NCBI RefSeq assembly: GCF_900492205.1
Contig: NZ_UEYQ01000011.1
Span: 1-64,000, forward strand
Reading direction: 5' to 3'
DNA from: Ciceribacter sp. T2.26MG-112.2
GTDB taxonomy: Bacteria; Pseudomonadota; Alphaproteobacteria; Rhizobiales; Rhizobiaceae
Length of the DNA stretch: 64,000 bases
In this document: positions 26,205 through 36,787 of the stretch, piece by piece
Position numbering within the stretch: the first letter of the stretch is position 1
Layout: the number at the start of each line of letters is the position of its first letter
Notes under the pieces: model-generated
The model's input: the letters and a program-made list of their open reading frames with translations, nothing else
Told to the model about the DNA's origin: nothing
Database searches by the model: none
Translations under genes and position numbers: made by a program

Positions 26205-27614
26205 ATGATCCCGGCCACCACGTTCAAGGGCAAGAGAGTAGCGCTGTTCGGCCTCGGCGGCTCGGGCCTCGCCACGGCGACGTCGCTGGTGGCCGGCGGT
26301 GCGGATGTCGCCTGCTGGGACGACAATCCCGACAGCGTCGCCAAGGCCAAGGCCGAGGGCATCCCGACCGAGGACCTGCGCGGCATCGACTGGAAGGCCG
26401 TCTCCACGCTGGTCCTGTCGCCCGGCGTGCCGCTCACCCATCCCAAGCCCCATTGGTCGGTCGACCTTGCCCGGGCGGAAGGTGTGGACGTGATCGGCGA
26501 TGTCGAGATCTTCGTGCGCGAGCGCCGGGCGCAAGCGCCGGACTGCCCGTTCATCGCCATCACCGGCACCAACGGAAAGTCGACCACGACGGCACTGATT
26601 GCCCATATCCTCCAGTCTTCGGGGCGCGACACCCAGCTCGGCGGCAATATCGGCCGCGCCGTACTGACTCTCGATCCACCGAAAGCCGGGCGCTTCTTCG
26701 TCGTCGAGTGCTCGTCCTACCAGATCGATCTGGCCCCGACGCTCAACCCGACCGCCGGAATCCTGCTCAACGTGACGCCGGACCATCTCGATCGCCACGG
26801 CACCATCCAGCATTATGCCGACATCAAGGAACGCCTGGTCGCCGGCAGCGGGACGGCGATCGTCGGCGTGGACGACAGCTACTCGGAACGGATCGCCGAC
26901 CGCGTCGAGCGGGCCGGCACCAGGGTCGTGCGTATTTCCAAGCGCCAGCCGCTGGCCGACGGTCTCTACAATGAGGGTCATCGCATCATCGAGGCGCATG
27001 GTGGCGCAACCGCCGTGATTGCTGACCTGAACGGCATCCAGACCCTTCGCGGCGCGCACAATGCGCAGAACGCGGCTGCTGCGATTGCCGCGTGCCTCGC
27101 CGTCGGCGTGTCGCCCGACGAGGTGAGGGCGGGGCTGAAATCCTTTGCCGGCCTGAAGCATCGCATGCAGCCGGTCGGACAGCGTGGCCGGGTCGTCTTC
27201 GTCAATGATTCGAAAGCCACCAACGCGGAAGCCGCGGCCCCGGCGCTGTCGAGCTATGAGCGGATCTACTGGATCGCCGGCGGCCTGCCGAAGGAGGGCG
27301 GGATCGCCAGCCTGTCGCCGCTCTTTTCGCGCATTGCCAAGGCCTATCTGATCGGCGAGGCGGCGTCCGCCTTCGCCTCGACGCTCGGCAATGCCGTGCC
27401 TTACGAAATCTCCGGGACAATGGAAAAGGCTGTCGCCCATGCGGCGGCCGATGCGGCCATGGAAAATAACCCGGTTGCCGTGATGTTATCCCCGGCTTGC
27501 GCAAGCTTCGACCAGTACAAGAACTTCGAAGTCAGAGGTGATGCCTTCGTCGGCCACGTCGCGGCCCTCGACGGAGTGACGATGCTGGTCGACGTGCCCA
27601 AGGGAGGCAATTGA
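26205..27614 (+). CDS. murD: UDP-MurNAc-L-Ala:D-glutamate ligase MurD
   Basis: MurD adds D-glutamate to UDP-MurNAc-L-alanine. The 469-residue protein shows an N-terminal Rossmann domain ([14 protein letters not shown]) for the UDP sugar, the ATP loop [14 protein letters not shown] near residue 122-135, [22 protein letters not shown] and the C-terminal [13 protein letters not shown]. All catalytic elements are present and the length is normal. The ATG at 26205 follows GAGGGCGC. ftsW starts one base after its stop codon. Confidence 0.97.
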   Translation: MIPATTFKGKRVALFGLGGSGLATATSLVAGGADVACWDDNPDSVAKAKAEGIPTEDLRGIDWKAVSTLVLSPGVPLTHPKPHWSVDLARAEGVDVIGDVEIFVRERRAQAPDCPFIAITGTNGKSTTTALIAHILQSSGRDTQLGGNIGRAVLTLDPPKAGRFFVVECSSYQIDLAPTLNPTAGILLNVTPDHLDRHGTIQHYADIKERLVAGSGTAIVGVDDSYSERIADRVERAGTRVVRISKRQPLADGLYNEGHRIIEAHGGATAVIADLNGIQTLRGAHNAQNAAAAIAACLAVGVSPDEVRAGLKSFAGLKHRMQPVGQRGRVVFVNDSKATNAEAAAPALSSYERIYWIAGGLPKEGGIASLSPLFSRIAKAYLIGEAASAFASTLGNAVPYEISGTMEKAVAHAAADAAMENNPVAVMLSPACASFDQYKNFEVRGDAFVGHVAALDGVTMLVDVPKGGN

Positions 27615-27615
27615 C

Positions 27616-28770
27616 ATGGTAAGCCGCGTTGAGAGAGGTCCGGTCGCCGACTGGTTCTGGACAATCGACCGCCTGTTCATGATCACCTTCATCCTCTTGA
27701 TGGGGATCGGGTTCATGCTCTCCTTCGCGGCGTCACCGGCGGTCGCCGAACGCCTTAACCTCGACAGTTTCCACTTCGTCAAGCGACATGCCGCCTTCAT
27801 GCTGCCGGCGCTCGGCGTGATGATCGGGCTTTCCTTTCTCACCCCTCGCCAGGTGCGCCGGACGGCCATGGTTATCCTGGCGATGTCGCTGCTGATGATG
27901 GTGGCAGCGCTGTTCTTTGGCATCGAGGTCAAGGGCGCGCGGCGCTGGATCACCCTTGCCGGCATCTCCATCCAGCCGTCCGAATTCATGAAGCCGGCAT
28001 TTGTCGTCATCTGCGCCTGGCTGTTTGCCGAGCACGCGCGCCAGCCGGAAATCCCCGGCAATCTGTTCGCCATCATCCTGTTCGGCATCGTCGCCGCTCT
28101 GCTCGTCGCCCAGCCCGACCTTGGCCAGACCATCCTGATCTCGGCCGTCTGGGGCGGCATGTTCTTCATGGCCGGCATGCCCTGGCTGTGGATCACGCTG
28201 CTCGGCGGCATTGGCGTCGCCGGCGTGTTCGGCGCCTACCTGACCCTGCCGCACGTCGCCGGCCGTATCGACCGCTTCCTGACCGGCGAGGGTGACACCT
28301 TCCAGGTGGACACCGCCCGCCAGGCGATCATCCGCGGCGACTGGTTCGGCCAGGGGCCGGGCGAGGGGATCGTCAAGCGGATCATCCCGGACAGTCACAC
28401 CGACTTCATCTTCTCGGTCGCGGCCGAGGAGTTCGGCATCTTCTTCTGCATGGTCCTCGTTTCGATCTTCGCCTTCCTTGTCATCCGCGGCCTTAGTCAC
28501 GCCTTCAAGGAGCGCAACGACTTCAACCGTTTCGCCGTCGCCGGTCTGGTGCTGCTGATCGGCACGCAGTCGATGATCAATATCGGCGTCAACCTCGAAC
28601 TGCTGCCGGCCAAGGGCATGACGCTGCCGCTCATCTCCTATGGCGGCTCGTCGATGGTGGCGATCTGCGTCACGGCCGGCTTCATCCTGGCCCTGACACG
28701 ACGGCGGCCGGAAAAGCGAGCCCAGGAGCGCAGCCTGTTTCGCGCCGTTCACGGCGTTCCGGCGGAGTAA
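27616..28770 (+). CDS. ftsW: Lipid II polymerase FtsW (SEDS family)
   Basis: FtsW polymerises lipid II into septal glycan strands together with FtsI. The 384-residue protein has about ten membrane helices. SEDS signatures present are GARRWITLAGISIQPSEFMK (about residues 109-128), PDLGQT, DSHTDFIFSVAAEEFG and the conserved PLISYGGSSMVA near the end. A cytoplasmic N-terminus of about 15 residues precedes helix 1. Position between murD and murG distinguishes it from the paralogue RodA. The ATG at 27616 is preceded by GGGAGGCAAT inside murD. Confidence 0.97.
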   Translation: MVSRVERGPVADWFWTIDRLFMITFILLMGIGFMLSFAASPAVAERLNLDSFHFVKRHAAFMLPALGVMIGLSFLTPRQVRRTAMVILAMSLLMMVAALFFGIEVKGARRWITLAGISIQPSEFMKPAFVVICAWLFAEHARQPEIPGNLFAIILFGIVAALLVAQPDLGQTILISAVWGGMFFMAGMPWLWITLLGGIGVAGVFGAYLTLPHVAGRIDRFLTGEGDTFQVDTARQAIIRGDWFGQGPGEGIVKRIIPDSHTDFIFSVAAEEFGIFFCMVLVSIFAFLVIRGLSHAFKERNDFNRFAVAGLVLLIGTQSMINIGVNLELLPAKGMTLPLISYGGSSMVAICVTAGFILALTRRRPEKRAQERSLFRAVHGVPAE

Positions 28771-28776
28771 GTCGTC

Positions 28777-29898
28777 ATGACAAAAGGCATCATCCTGCTT
28801 GCCGCCGGCGGAACCGGCGGCCATCTCTTTCCGGCCGAGGCTTTAGGGCACCTGCTCGCAGAGCGCGGCTATTCGGTCCACCTCGTCACCGACAGCCGCG
28901 CGGAGCGCTATGCCGGCACCTTCCCGGCCGAGGCGATCCACACGGTTGCCTCCGCGACCATCGGCTCGAAGAACCCGATTGCGGTCGCGCGGGCTCTACT
29001 GTCGCTGTGGAAGGGATTTCGCCAGGCAAAGCAGCTCATTCGGACGTTGAAGCCGAAGGCCGTGATCGGTTTCGGCGGCTATCCGACGGTGCCGCCGCTT
29101 CTGGCCGCCGCAGGCCTCGGCGTCCCGACCCTGGTGCATGAACAGAATGCCGTGATGGGGCGCGCCAACAAGGCGCTCGCCTCGCGGGTCAGGGCGATCG
29201 CCGGCGGCTTCCTGCCAGAGGGCGGTACCTATGCGGACAAGACGGTGGTGACCGGAAACCCGGTGCGTCCGGCGGTCATTGCCGCTTCCTCGGTCGCCTA
29301 TTCAGCTTCACAGCCGGGCCAGCCGTTCCGCCTCGTGGTGTTCGGCGGCAGCCAGGGCGCGCAGTTCTTCTCCTCGGCGGTGCCGAACGCCATCAGCCTG
29401 CTGGATGCTTCGCTGCGAAACCGCCTGGCGGTCACCCAGCAGGCGCGGCCCGAGGATGCCGAGCGCGTCACGGGTTGCTACCAGAAGCTTGGCGTTCCGG
29501 CTGAGGTGTCGCCCTTCTTCAACGACATGGCGGGACGGATCGCCGCTGCCCACCTGCTGATCTGCCGGTCCGGCGCCTCGACCGTCTCCGAGCTTTCCGT
29601 GATCGGCCGGCCGTCGATCCTCGTGCCCTATCCCTATGCGCTCGACCATGACCAGGCGGCCAATGCCGCGGCACTGGCGGGCGCGGGCGGGGCAAGCGTG
29701 ATTGCCCAGTCCGAACTCTCGCCCGAGCGTCTGGCGCAGTTGCTGACCAGCGCCATGCAGGAGCCGGAAAGGCTGGCACGCATGGCGGATGCGGCGAAAA
29801 CCGCGGGAAAGCCGGATGCAACGCGCTTGCTCGCCGATCTGGTTGAGTCTATTGCGGCAGGCAAGAATATCGCTCACGTGAAGGGAGCCAATTCATGA
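28777..29898 (+). CDS. murG: UDP-GlcNAc:lipid I GlcNAc transferase MurG
   Basis: MurG converts lipid I to lipid II at the inner face of the membrane. The 373-residue GT28 glycosyltransferase begins with the glycine-rich [16 protein letters not shown] (about 6-21), has [26 protein letters not shown] and the C-terminal UDP-GlcNAc site [31 protein letters not shown] split over about residues 262-290. No membrane span is expected; it binds the membrane through a hydrophobic patch. Its stop overlaps the murC ATG by 4 bp (ATGA). Confidence 0.97.
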   Translation: MTKGIILLAAGGTGGHLFPAEALGHLLAERGYSVHLVTDSRAERYAGTFPAEAIHTVASATIGSKNPIAVARALLSLWKGFRQAKQLIRTLKPKAVIGFGGYPTVPPLLAAAGLGVPTLVHEQNAVMGRANKALASRVRAIAGGFLPEGGTYADKTVVTGNPVRPAVIAASSVAYSASQPGQPFRLVVFGGSQGAQFFSSAVPNAISLLDASLRNRLAVTQQARPEDAERVTGCYQKLGVPAEVSPFFNDMAGRIAAAHLLICRSGASTVSELSVIGRPSILVPYPYALDHDQAANAAALAGAGGASVIAQSELSPERLAQLLTSAMQEPERLARMADAAKTAGKPDATRLLADLVESIAAGKNIAHVKGANS

Positions 29899-31307
29899 AG
29901 ATGCCGACCTCCATCGGGCTCGTCCATTTCATCGGCATCGGTGGGATCGGGATGAGCGGCATTGCCGAAGTGCTGCACAATCTCGGCCACCGCGTCCAGG
30001 GGTCGGACCAGTCCGACGGGGCCAATGTCCAGCGCCTGCGCGCCAAGGGCATCGAGGTCTTCGTCGGGCACAAGGCCGAGAACCTCGGTGATACGGAAGT
30101 GGTGGTCGTTTCGACCGCGATTCGGAAGGACAATCCCGAACTCGTCGCGGCCCGCGAAAAGCTGCTGCCGATCGTGCGCCGGGCGGAAATGCTGGCCGAA
30201 CTGATGCGCTTCCGCAATGCGATCGCCATCGGCGGCACGCATGGCAAGACGACGACGACCTCGATGGTTGCAGCACTGCTCGATGCCGGCGGGCTCGACC
30301 CGACGGTCATCAATGGCGGCATCATCAATGCCTATGGCACCAATGCCCGCATGGGCGAGGGCGAATGGATGGTGGTGGAGGCCGACGAATCGGACGGCAC
30401 CTTTCTCAAGCTTCCGGCTGAAGTGGCGATCGTCACCAATATCGATCCCGAGCATCTCGACCACTACGGCAATTTCGATGCGGTGCGCGCCGCCTTCCGG
30501 CAGTTCGTCGAGAACGTGCCGTTCTACGGCTTCGGTGTGATGTGCCTCGACCATCCGGAAGTGCAGGCACTGGTCGGCCGCATCGAGGACCGCAAGGTCA
30601 TCACCTATGGCGAAAACCCGCAGGCCGACGTGCGCTATTCGAACGTCCGGCTCGAAGGTACGCATTCGATCTTCGACGTCGAGATCCGCCGTCGGCGCAC
30701 CGGCCGCGTGTTCAATTTCAAGGACCTCCGGCTGCCCATGCCGGGTCGCCACAACGTCGCCAATGCCTGCGCCGCGATTGCGGTCGCCAACCGGCTCGAC
30801 ATTCCGGAAGAGGCGATCCGCAAGGGCCTTTCGTCCTTCGGCGGCGTCAAGCGACGCTTTACGCTCACCGGAACCTGGAACGGCGTGCAGGTGTTCGATG
30901 ACTACGGCCACCATCCGGTCGAGATCAAGGCGGTGCTCAAAGCCGCGCGTGAAGCCTGCCAGGGCCGCATTATCGCCGTCCACCAGCCGCATCGCTATTC
31001 GCGCCTGTCGAGTCTGTTCGAGGATTTCGCCAACTGCTTCAACGATGCCGACACGCTGTTGCTTGCTCCGGTCTATGCCGCAGGCGAAGACCCGATCGAA
31101 GGCGCCACCGCAGAAGCCCTGGTCGAGCGTATCCGCGCCGGTGGCCATCGCGACGCGCGCTATCTGACGTCGTCCGACCAACTCGCACCGATCGTGGCGG
31201 GCATTGCACAACCGGGTGATTTCGTGATTCTGTTGGGAGCAGGTAACATCACGCAATGGGCGGCGGCTCTGCCCCGCGAACTGGAAGCGTTGTCAGGAAA
31301 GTCTTGA
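29895..31307 (+). CDS. murC: UDP-MurNAc:L-alanine ligase MurC
   Basis: MurC adds the first amino acid, L-Ala, to UDP-MurNAc. The 470-residue protein has the N-terminal UDP-binding [17 protein letters not shown] (about 10-26), the ATP loop [17 protein letters not shown] near 113-129, [23 protein letters not shown] and [16 protein letters not shown]. It is encoded after the MurD/MurE/MurF ligases in the cluster, as in other alphaproteobacteria. The ATG at 29895 overlaps the end of murG, preceded by AAGGGAGCC. Confidence 0.97.
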   Translation: MKMPTSIGLVHFIGIGGIGMSGIAEVLHNLGHRVQGSDQSDGANVQRLRAKGIEVFVGHKAENLGDTEVVVVSTAIRKDNPELVAAREKLLPIVRRAEMLAELMRFRNAIAIGGTHGKTTTTSMVAALLDAGGLDPTVINGGIINAYGTNARMGEGEWMVVEADESDGTFLKLPAEVAIVTNIDPEHLDHYGNFDAVRAAFRQFVENVPFYGFGVMCLDHPEVQALVGRIEDRKVITYGENPQADVRYSNVRLEGTHSIFDVEIRRRRTGRVFNFKDLRLPMPGRHNVANACAAIAVANRLDIPEEAIRKGLSSFGGVKRRFTLTGTWNGVQVFDDYGHHPVEIKAVLKAAREACQGRIIAVHQPHRYSRLSSLFEDFANCFNDADTLLLAPVYAAGEDPIEGATAEALVERIRAGGHRDARYLTSSDQLAPIVAGIAQPGDFVILLGAGNITQWAAALPRELEALSGKS

Positions 31308-31308
31308 A

Positions 31309-32283
31309 ATGAAGCAGGTGGATGGGGAAAAGCTGCTGGCCTCGCTCGGGCCGGGTGTGGATCAATTGCGTGGTCGTCTGACGCCGGATGCCCCGATGGA
31401 TCGCGTCACCTGGTTCCAGGCCGGCGGTCTTGCCGAACTGATGTTCCAGCCGCACGACACGGACGACCTCGTCGCGTTCCTGAAGCTGCTGCCCGAAGAG
31501 GTGCCGCTCACCGTCGTCGGCGTCGGCTCCAACCTTCTGGTGCGTGACGGCGGCATTCCGGGCGTGGTCATCCGTCTGTCGGCCAAGGGTTTTGGCCAGG
31601 TTGAGCTTGCCGGCGAAAACCGTATCCGCGCCGGCGCGATCTGCCCGGACAAGCACATCGCCGCGATGGCCATGGACCACAATATCGGTGGCTTCCACTT
31701 CTACTACGGCATTCCCGGCTCGATCGGCGGGGCGATCCGCATGAATGCGGGCGCCAATGGCGGGGAGACCGCCGAGCGTCTGATCGAGGTCGAGGCCGTC
31801 GACCGCCAGGGTAACGTGCATGTGCTCTCGAAGGCCGAGATGAGCTACAGCTATCGCCATTCGGCGGCACCGGAGGGGCTGATCTTCACCAGCGCGCTTT
31901 TCGAAGGCTATCCGGAAGAAAAGGCCAAGATCCGCGCCGACATGGATGCCGTGCGTCACCATCGCGAGACGGTCCAGCCGGTCAAGGAAAAGACCGGCGG
32001 CTCGACCTTCAAGAACCCGCCCGGTCACTCGGCCTGGGAACTGATCGACCAGGCCGGTTGCCGTGGGCTGATGATCGGTGGGGCGCAGATGTCGTCGCTG
32101 CACTGCAATTTCATGATCAATGTCGGCCATGCCACGGCCTATGATCTCGAATATCTCGGCGAGACCGTGCGCCAGCGCGTGTTCGAGCATGCCGGCATCA
32201 AGCTCGAATGGGAAATCAAGCGCATCGGCATCTTCATGCCGGGCCGCGAGGTCAAGCCCTTCCACGGCGTCACGACGGCCTGA
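31309..32283 (+). CDS. murB: UDP-N-acetylenolpyruvoylglucosamine reductase MurB
   Basis: MurB reduces UDP-GlcNAc-enolpyruvate to UDP-MurNAc with FAD and NADPH. The 324-residue protein starts with [14 protein letters not shown] and has [15 protein letters not shown], the FAD motif [13 protein letters not shown] (about 66-78), [20 protein letters not shown] (about 139-158) and the catalytic region [19 protein letters not shown]; it lacks the extra loop of type I MurB, so it is a type II-like enzyme. It begins one base after murC ends. A 147-bp gap follows before the GGDEF gene, the first non-overlapping junction of this length since ftsI. Confidence 0.96.
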   Translation: MKQVDGEKLLASLGPGVDQLRGRLTPDAPMDRVTWFQAGGLAELMFQPHDTDDLVAFLKLLPEEVPLTVVGVGSNLLVRDGGIPGVVIRLSAKGFGQVELAGENRIRAGAICPDKHIAAMAMDHNIGGFHFYYGIPGSIGGAIRMNAGANGGETAERLIEVEAVDRQGNVHVLSKAEMSYSYRHSAAPEGLIFTSALFEGYPEEKAKIRADMDAVRHHRETVQPVKEKTGGSTFKNPPGHSAWELIDQAGCRGLMIGGAQMSSLHCNFMINVGHATAYDLEYLGETVRQRVFEHAGIKLEWEIKRIGIFMPGREVKPFHGVTTA

Positions 32284-32430
32284 GATACGGGGCAGGGCGG
32301 GACACCCCATCCATCCCGGTGCCCGGCGTTCGGCTGTCGCAGGTCGGCGAATAAAAGCGAATCGCCTCCCTGCCCGCGACGAATTGTTAAGCGGCTCCCC
32401 CTATGCTTTCATGGGTTTGCGGAGTGGCTC

Positions 32431-33285
32431 ATGGAAAATGCAACGAAGAACTGGATCGTCGGCCAGCTGACGCTCGGGGAGTTTGCCAGCCGCGGTGCAG
32501 TGATTTCACGCGCCGGTTGGATGGCGGTGAAGATCGCGGTCCTCGCCTATGTCCTCAATGTCTGCGCCCATTTCGGCCTCGTCGCCTTCGACCTTCTGCC
32601 TTACGATCTCGCGCCGGCGCTGGTGATCGCCACCGTGCTGACGCCCCCGGTCTCCTTCGTCGTCGCGGTCATCGCCTATGCGGTTGTCGGCTTTGCCATC
32701 TACGATCTCGGCATCTCGCGTGCCGAATTCGAGCGGATCAGCCGCATCGACATGCTGTCGGGCCTGCTCAACCGCCGTGCCTTCCAGAGGGCTTTCGACG
32801 ACGGCAAGGGCGATGTCTCCCTCGTCCTTTTCGACATCGATCGCTTCAAGACGATCAACGATACCTTCGGTCATTCGGTCGGCGACGAGGTGATCGCTGC
32901 CGTGGCGGAGGTCATCCGGGAGGGGTTTGGCGATTCGGAGGTCTGCGCGCGGATAGGCGGCGAGGAATTCGCGGTATTGTGGCCAGCTTCGGGTGTCGAG
33001 ACGATCACCGAACGGGCCGAGCATGTCCGCCGCCGGGTCGCCGCACTCGACATTCCCTGCAATGGTCGTCGCGTCAAGGTGACGATTTCGGGCGGCGTTG
33101 CGGACCTGCCGAATGGTCGCAGCTTTAACGAAATCTTCTCCGAGGCCGATCGTGCGCTCTATGTGGCGAAGGCCGGTGGGCGCGACAGAATCGTTAGCCA
33201 CCGCGACATCGACTCGCTTTCGACCGGCATGATCAAGCTACCGACGGCTCTCGCCGGTGCCGAACCGAGCCGCCGGGTAGGCTGA
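32431..33285 (+). CDS. Membrane-bound GGDEF diguanylate cyclase inside the dcw cluster
   Basis: The 284-residue protein has two membrane helices (about 30-54 and 60-92) and a C-terminal GGDEF domain (about 103-255). The catalytic loop is RIGGEEFAVLW (GGEEF at 176-180), with FDIDRFKTIND supplying metal- and base-binding residues, so it should make cyclic di-GMP. The residues five positions before the loop are GDSE, not RxxD, so the inhibitory I-site is absent. GGAG precedes the ATG. Its flanking gaps (147 and 227 bp) suggest its own promoter and perhaps a later insertion between murB and ddl. No sensory domain other than the short membrane part is visible. Confidence 0.85.
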   Translation: MENATKNWIVGQLTLGEFASRGAVISRAGWMAVKIAVLAYVLNVCAHFGLVAFDLLPYDLAPALVIATVLTPPVSFVVAVIAYAVVGFAIYDLGISRAEFERISRIDMLSGLLNRRAFQRAFDDGKGDVSLVLFDIDRFKTINDTFGHSVGDEVIAAVAEVIREGFGDSEVCARIGGEEFAVLWPASGVETITERAEHVRRRVAALDIPCNGRRVKVTISGGVADLPNGRSFNEIFSEADRALYVAKAGGRDRIVSHRDIDSLSTGMIKLPTALAGAEPSRRVG

Positions 33286-33387
33286 CCCAATCTCCGCATT
33301 TTCTGGAAAAGTCGTTGATACGCAAGGGTTTGCGATCCTGATCGCCTGTCTCGTGCGGCAAAAAAATCGGGCCGCCGGGTCCGCCGG

Positions 33388-33418
33388 TTAACGAAAGTAA
33401 ACACTTCATTAACCTTAA
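33388..33418 (+). promoter_or_regulatory. TTAAC-rich region upstream of ddl-ftsQAZ
   Basis: TTAACG at 33388, TTAACC at 33409 and CTTAA at 33414 lie 95-125 bp upstream of the ddl start. These are CtrA-type half sites, but none has a partner at the exact N7 spacing. The region is clearly more AT-rich than its surroundings, as expected of a promoter. CtrA binding is a weak inference. Confidence 0.3.
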
Positions 33419-33512
33419 TGTCGTCTAACTGATGCAAAGGACGGCGCCCCTCCCAACCGAGAAATCCGGCGCCAGATGTCCGGTTGGTGTTTCGCGATAT
33501 GCGGGGGCGTTG

Positions 33513-34439
33513 ATGAGTGGCAAGCATGTAGCCGTCCTGATGGGTGGCCTTTCCTCCGAAAGGCCGGTGTCGCTTTCCTCCGGGAAGGCGTGCGCCGAGG
33601 CCCTCGAGGCCGAGGGCTACCGCGTCACGCGCGTCGACGTTGACCGCAATGTCGGCCAGGTTCTCGCCGAGTTGCGTCCGGACGTCGCCTTCAATGCGCT
33701 GCATGGGCCGTTCGGCGAGGATGGCACGATCCAGGGCGTGCTCGAATATCTGCAGATCCCCTATACGCATTCCGGCGTGCTCGCCTCGGCGCTCGCCATG
33801 GACAAGGGTCAGGCGAAGATCGTCGCAGGCAATGCCGGGGTGCCGGTCGCCGAAGCGCGCGTCATGTCGCGTTTCGATATCGGCAACGAACATCCGATCG
33901 CGCCGCCCTATGTGGTCAAGCCCGTGTGCGAAGGTTCGAGTTTCGGTGTCGTCATCGTTCGCGAGGATATGGCGCATCCGCCGCAATCGCTGACCTCGAG
34001 CGAATGGCGCTACGGCGATCGCGTGATGGTCGAGCACTACGTCGCCGGTCGCGAGCTGACCTGTGGCGTCATGGGCGGCAAGCCGCTCGGTGTGACCGAG
34101 ATCGTGCCTCAGGGTCACAGCTTCTATGATTACGACTCGAAATATGTCGCGGGTGGTTCGCGGCATGTCCTTCCTGCGGAAATTTCACCGAAAATTTACC
34201 AAAAAATACAATCATTGGCCGTTACGGCGCATCAGGCAATCGGGTGTCGCGGGGTGAGTCGTTCGGACTTCCGCTATGACGATCGTTTCTCCGAGGATGG
34301 CGAGCTTATCTGGCTGGAAATCAATACCCAGCCCGGCATGACCCCAACCTCGCTGGTGCCCGAAATGGCGGCGCATGCCGGCCTTGGTTTTGGTGAATTC
34401 GTGCGTTGGATGGTGGAGGACGCGTCTTGTTTGCGGTGA
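33513..34439 (+). CDS. ddl: D-alanine--D-alanine ligase
   Basis: Ddl makes the D-Ala-D-Ala dipeptide used by MurF. The 308-residue protein is an ATP-grasp enzyme: [17 protein letters not shown] (substrate loop, about 7-23), [29 protein letters not shown], and [20 protein letters not shown] with the metal-binding Glu and Asn. The ATG at 33513 gives the conserved N-terminus [12 protein letters not shown]; an upstream in-frame extension of 27 codons is rejected. It overlaps the ftsQ start by 13 bp. It is the DdlB-type gene found in dcw clusters. Confidence 0.95.
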   Translation: MSGKHVAVLMGGLSSERPVSLSSGKACAEALEAEGYRVTRVDVDRNVGQVLAELRPDVAFNALHGPFGEDGTIQGVLEYLQIPYTHSGVLASALAMDKGQAKIVAGNAGVPVAEARVMSRFDIGNEHPIAPPYVVKPVCEGSSFGVVIVREDMAHPPQSLTSSEWRYGDRVMVEHYVAGRELTCGVMGGKPLGVTEIVPQGHSFYDYDSKYVAGGSRHVLPAEISPKIYQKIQSLAVTAHQAIGCRGVSRSDFRYDDRFSEDGELIWLEINTQPGMTPTSLVPEMAAHAGLGFGEFVRWMVEDASCLR

Positions 34440-35359
34440 ATGGCGATAAATCTGCGGATATGGTGGGGCGCTCCGGCGTGGCCTCCGGTTCTGCCGGCGA
34501 GGGGCTGGTTCTGCCCCGGCCGATGCGCCGTGTCGTGCGCTTCGTCGTCAGCCTCTGCTCGGGTCGCATCGTCATTCCGGCCCATGCCGGCAAGGTTTCG
34601 CTTGCCGGCTTCTATTCCGCCGTGGCGCTATACGGGATCGTCGTCGGTGGCCATGGCCCCGCAGTCGTCCAGGCGATGACGACGGGTGCGGGGTTTGCCG
34701 TCGAAGATGTTCACGTCTCCGGCAATCAGCACACATCCGAGATCGACATTCTCCAATTGCTCGGCCTGGATGGTTCCACCAGCTTGCTGGGTCTCGACAT
34801 TGCTGCTGCCCGCCAGGCCCTGGCGGAGATGCCCTGGGTCGAATCGGCGGAGGTTCGCAAGGTCTATCCGCGGGCGGTCGAGGTCGTGCTGCGCGAGCGT
34901 CAGGCCTACGGCATCTGGCAGCACGGCACCGAGCTTTCGCTGATCGAGAAGTCCGGCAGCGTGATTGCTCCGCTGCGTGACAACAAGTTCGCCTCCCTGC
35001 CGCTGTTCGTCGGGCGCGATGCCGAGACGGCCGCCGCGACGGTCGAGGCGCAGTTCGCAAGCTTTCCAGGCATCGCCTCGCGGGTGAAGGCCTTCGTTCG
35101 CGTCGCTGGTCGTCGCTGGGATATTCATCTGGACAATGGCGTCATCGTCAAGTTGCCCGAGGATAATGTCGATGCGGCCCTCGCCAAGCTGGCGCGCCTG
35201 GATGCCGAACAGCAGCTCCTGGCGCGCGACATCGCCGCCGTCGATCTGCGGCTTCCCGATCGCACCACCATCCGGCTGACGCCGGAGGCCCAGGAACGTC
35301 GTCTTGCAGCGCTTGAAGAGCGGCGCAAGATGCTCAAGAAGGCGGGGCAGAACATATGA
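34427..35359 (+). CDS. ftsQ: Cell division protein FtsQ, TTG start
   Basis: FtsQ scaffolds the divisome together with FtsL and FtsB. The 310-residue protein has an N-terminal cytoplasmic part of about 60 residues, a membrane helix at about 62-80, a POTRA domain at about 88-160 ([36 protein letters not shown]) and a beta domain to the end. The start is taken as the TTG at 34427, six bases after GGAGGA (34415-34420) inside ddl; it gives [12 protein letters not shown]. An ATG at 34460 (MVGRSGVAS) is the alternative. Its stop overlaps the ftsA ATG by 4 bp. Confidence 0.9.
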   Translation: MFAVNGDKSADMVGRSGVASGSAGEGLVLPRPMRRVVRFVVSLCSGRIVIPAHAGKVSLAGFYSAVALYGIVVGGHGPAVVQAMTTGAGFAVEDVHVSGNQHTSEIDILQLLGLDGSTSLLGLDIAAARQALAEMPWVESAEVRKVYPRAVEVVLRERQAYGIWQHGTELSLIEKSGSVIAPLRDNKFASLPLFVGRDAETAAATVEAQFASFPGIASRVKAFVRVAGRRWDIHLDNGVIVKLPEDNVDAALAKLARLDAEQQLLARDIAAVDLRLPDRTTIRLTPEAQERRLAALEERRKMLKKAGQNI

Positions 35360-36687
35360 GCCTGTTCGGAAGCTCCCACTTCGGTCTGCCGCGCATGAAG
35401 CCGCTTTCGTCGAAGCGGGTGCATGTCGTGTCGGTGCTCGACATCGGTTCGACCAAGGTCGTCTGCATGATCGGCCGCCTGACGCCGTGCAAGGAAAGCG
35501 CGGTCCTGCCGGGTCGCACGCATAATGTCGAGGTCATCGGCATCGGCCACCAGCGCTCGCGCGGCATCAAATCCGGCGTGATCTCCGATCTCGACGCGGT
35601 CGAAGGCGTCGTGCGGCTCGCTGTCGATGCCGCGGAGCGCATGGCGGGCCTCACCGTCGAAAGCCTGATCGTCAACGTCTCGGCCGGTCGCATCGGCTCC
35701 GACGTCTACACGGCCACCATCGATCTGGGTGGCCAGGAAGTCGAAGGCAGCGACCTGAAGAAGGTCCTCGTTGCGGCCGGACAGCAGTCCCAGGGCAATG
35801 ACCGTGCCGTGCTGCATTCGCTGCCGACCGGCTTCTCGCTCGACGGCGAGCGCGGCATCCGCGATCCCCTCGGCATGTATGGCGATGTGCTGGGTGTCGA
35901 TATGCATGTAGTGACCGCCGAGCGCGCAGCACTGCGCAATCTCGAACTCTGCATCAATCGCGCGCACCTGACCGTGGAGGGCGTGGTCGCCACCCCTTAC
36001 GCCAGCGGCCTTGCTGCCCTGGTCGACGACGAGGTCGAACTCGGCTGTGCCGCCATCGACATGGGCGGCGGCATGACGACGATCTCGGTCTTTGCCGAAG
36101 GCAAGCTCATTCACACCGATGCAATCAGCATAGGCGGGCATCACGTCACGACCGATCTGGCACGTGGCCTGTCGACCCGCATCGAGGATGCCGAGCGTCT
36201 CAAGGTGGTGCATGGTTCGGCGCTCGCCAACGGGGCCGACGAGCGCGAAGTGGTTTCCGTTCCGCCAATCGGCGAGGACGACCGTGACCAGCCTCTGCAG
36301 GTGCCGAAGGCGCTGTTGACCCGAATTATCGGCGCCCGCATCGAAGAGACTCTTGAACTGTTGCGCGATCGGATTCAGAAGTCGGGCTTCTCGCCCGTCG
36401 TCGGCAAGCGAGTCGTCCTCACGGGCGGCGCCAGCCAGCTGACCGGCATGCCCGAGGCGGCTCGCCGCATTCTGGCCCGCAACGTGCGAATCGGGCGCCC
36501 GATGGGTGTCGCCGGCCTCCCGGCCGCGGCCAAGGGCCCCGCTTTTTCGACCGCAGTCGGATTGATGATTTATCCGCAGGTCGCCGATCAGGAAACGCAT
36601 GCCGGGCAGGGCGGGTTGTTCTCTCCCTTCGGCAACGGAAACAGCCGGATGGCCCGCATGGGCCAATGGCTGAAGGAAAGCTTTTGA
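35356..36687 (+). CDS. ftsA: Cell division protein FtsA
   Basis: FtsA is the actin-like protein that tethers FtsZ to the membrane. The 443-residue protein has the ATP-binding phosphate-1 loop VLDIGSTKVVCMIG (about 25-38), the 1C domain, phosphate-2 AAIDMGGGMTTISVF (about 231-245), the adenosine loop VVLTGGASQLTGMPE and a C-terminal amphipathic tail ARMGQWLKESF, the membrane-targeting helix. The ATGA overlap with ftsQ indicates coupled translation. A stable hairpin lies in the 100-bp gap before ftsZ. Confidence 0.97.
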   Translation: MSLFGSSHFGLPRMKPLSSKRVHVVSVLDIGSTKVVCMIGRLTPCKESAVLPGRTHNVEVIGIGHQRSRGIKSGVISDLDAVEGVVRLAVDAAERMAGLTVESLIVNVSAGRIGSDVYTATIDLGGQEVEGSDLKKVLVAAGQQSQGNDRAVLHSLPTGFSLDGERGIRDPLGMYGDVLGVDMHVVTAERAALRNLELCINRAHLTVEGVVATPYASGLAALVDDEVELGCAAIDMGGGMTTISVFAEGKLIHTDAISIGGHHVTTDLARGLSTRIEDAERLKVVHGSALANGADEREVVSVPPIGEDDRDQPLQVPKALLTRIIGARIEETLELLRDRIQKSGFSPVVGKRVVLTGGASQLTGMPEAARRILARNVRIGRPMGVAGLPAAAKGPAFSTAVGLMIYPQVADQETHAGQGGLFSPFGNGNSRMARMGQWLKESF

Positions 36688-36694
36688 ATTGCCT

Positions 36695-36722
36695 CCAGGC
36701 CGCCGCTTGCGGTCCGGCCTGG
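36695..36722 (+). other. Stem-loop between ftsA and ftsZ
   Basis: CCAGGCC (36695-36701) pairs with GGCCTGG (36716-36722), and inside it CCGC pairs with GCGG. No U-tract follows. It starts 8 nt after the ftsA stop and could mark RNA processing or a partial attenuator that sets the FtsA:FtsZ ratio. Confidence 0.45.
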
Positions 36723-36787
36723 GGCGAAACGGTTGAAATGACAATGGCCGGCGTGGCGCTGTGGCCGGAGAAAGAAGGAAGTCTGAA

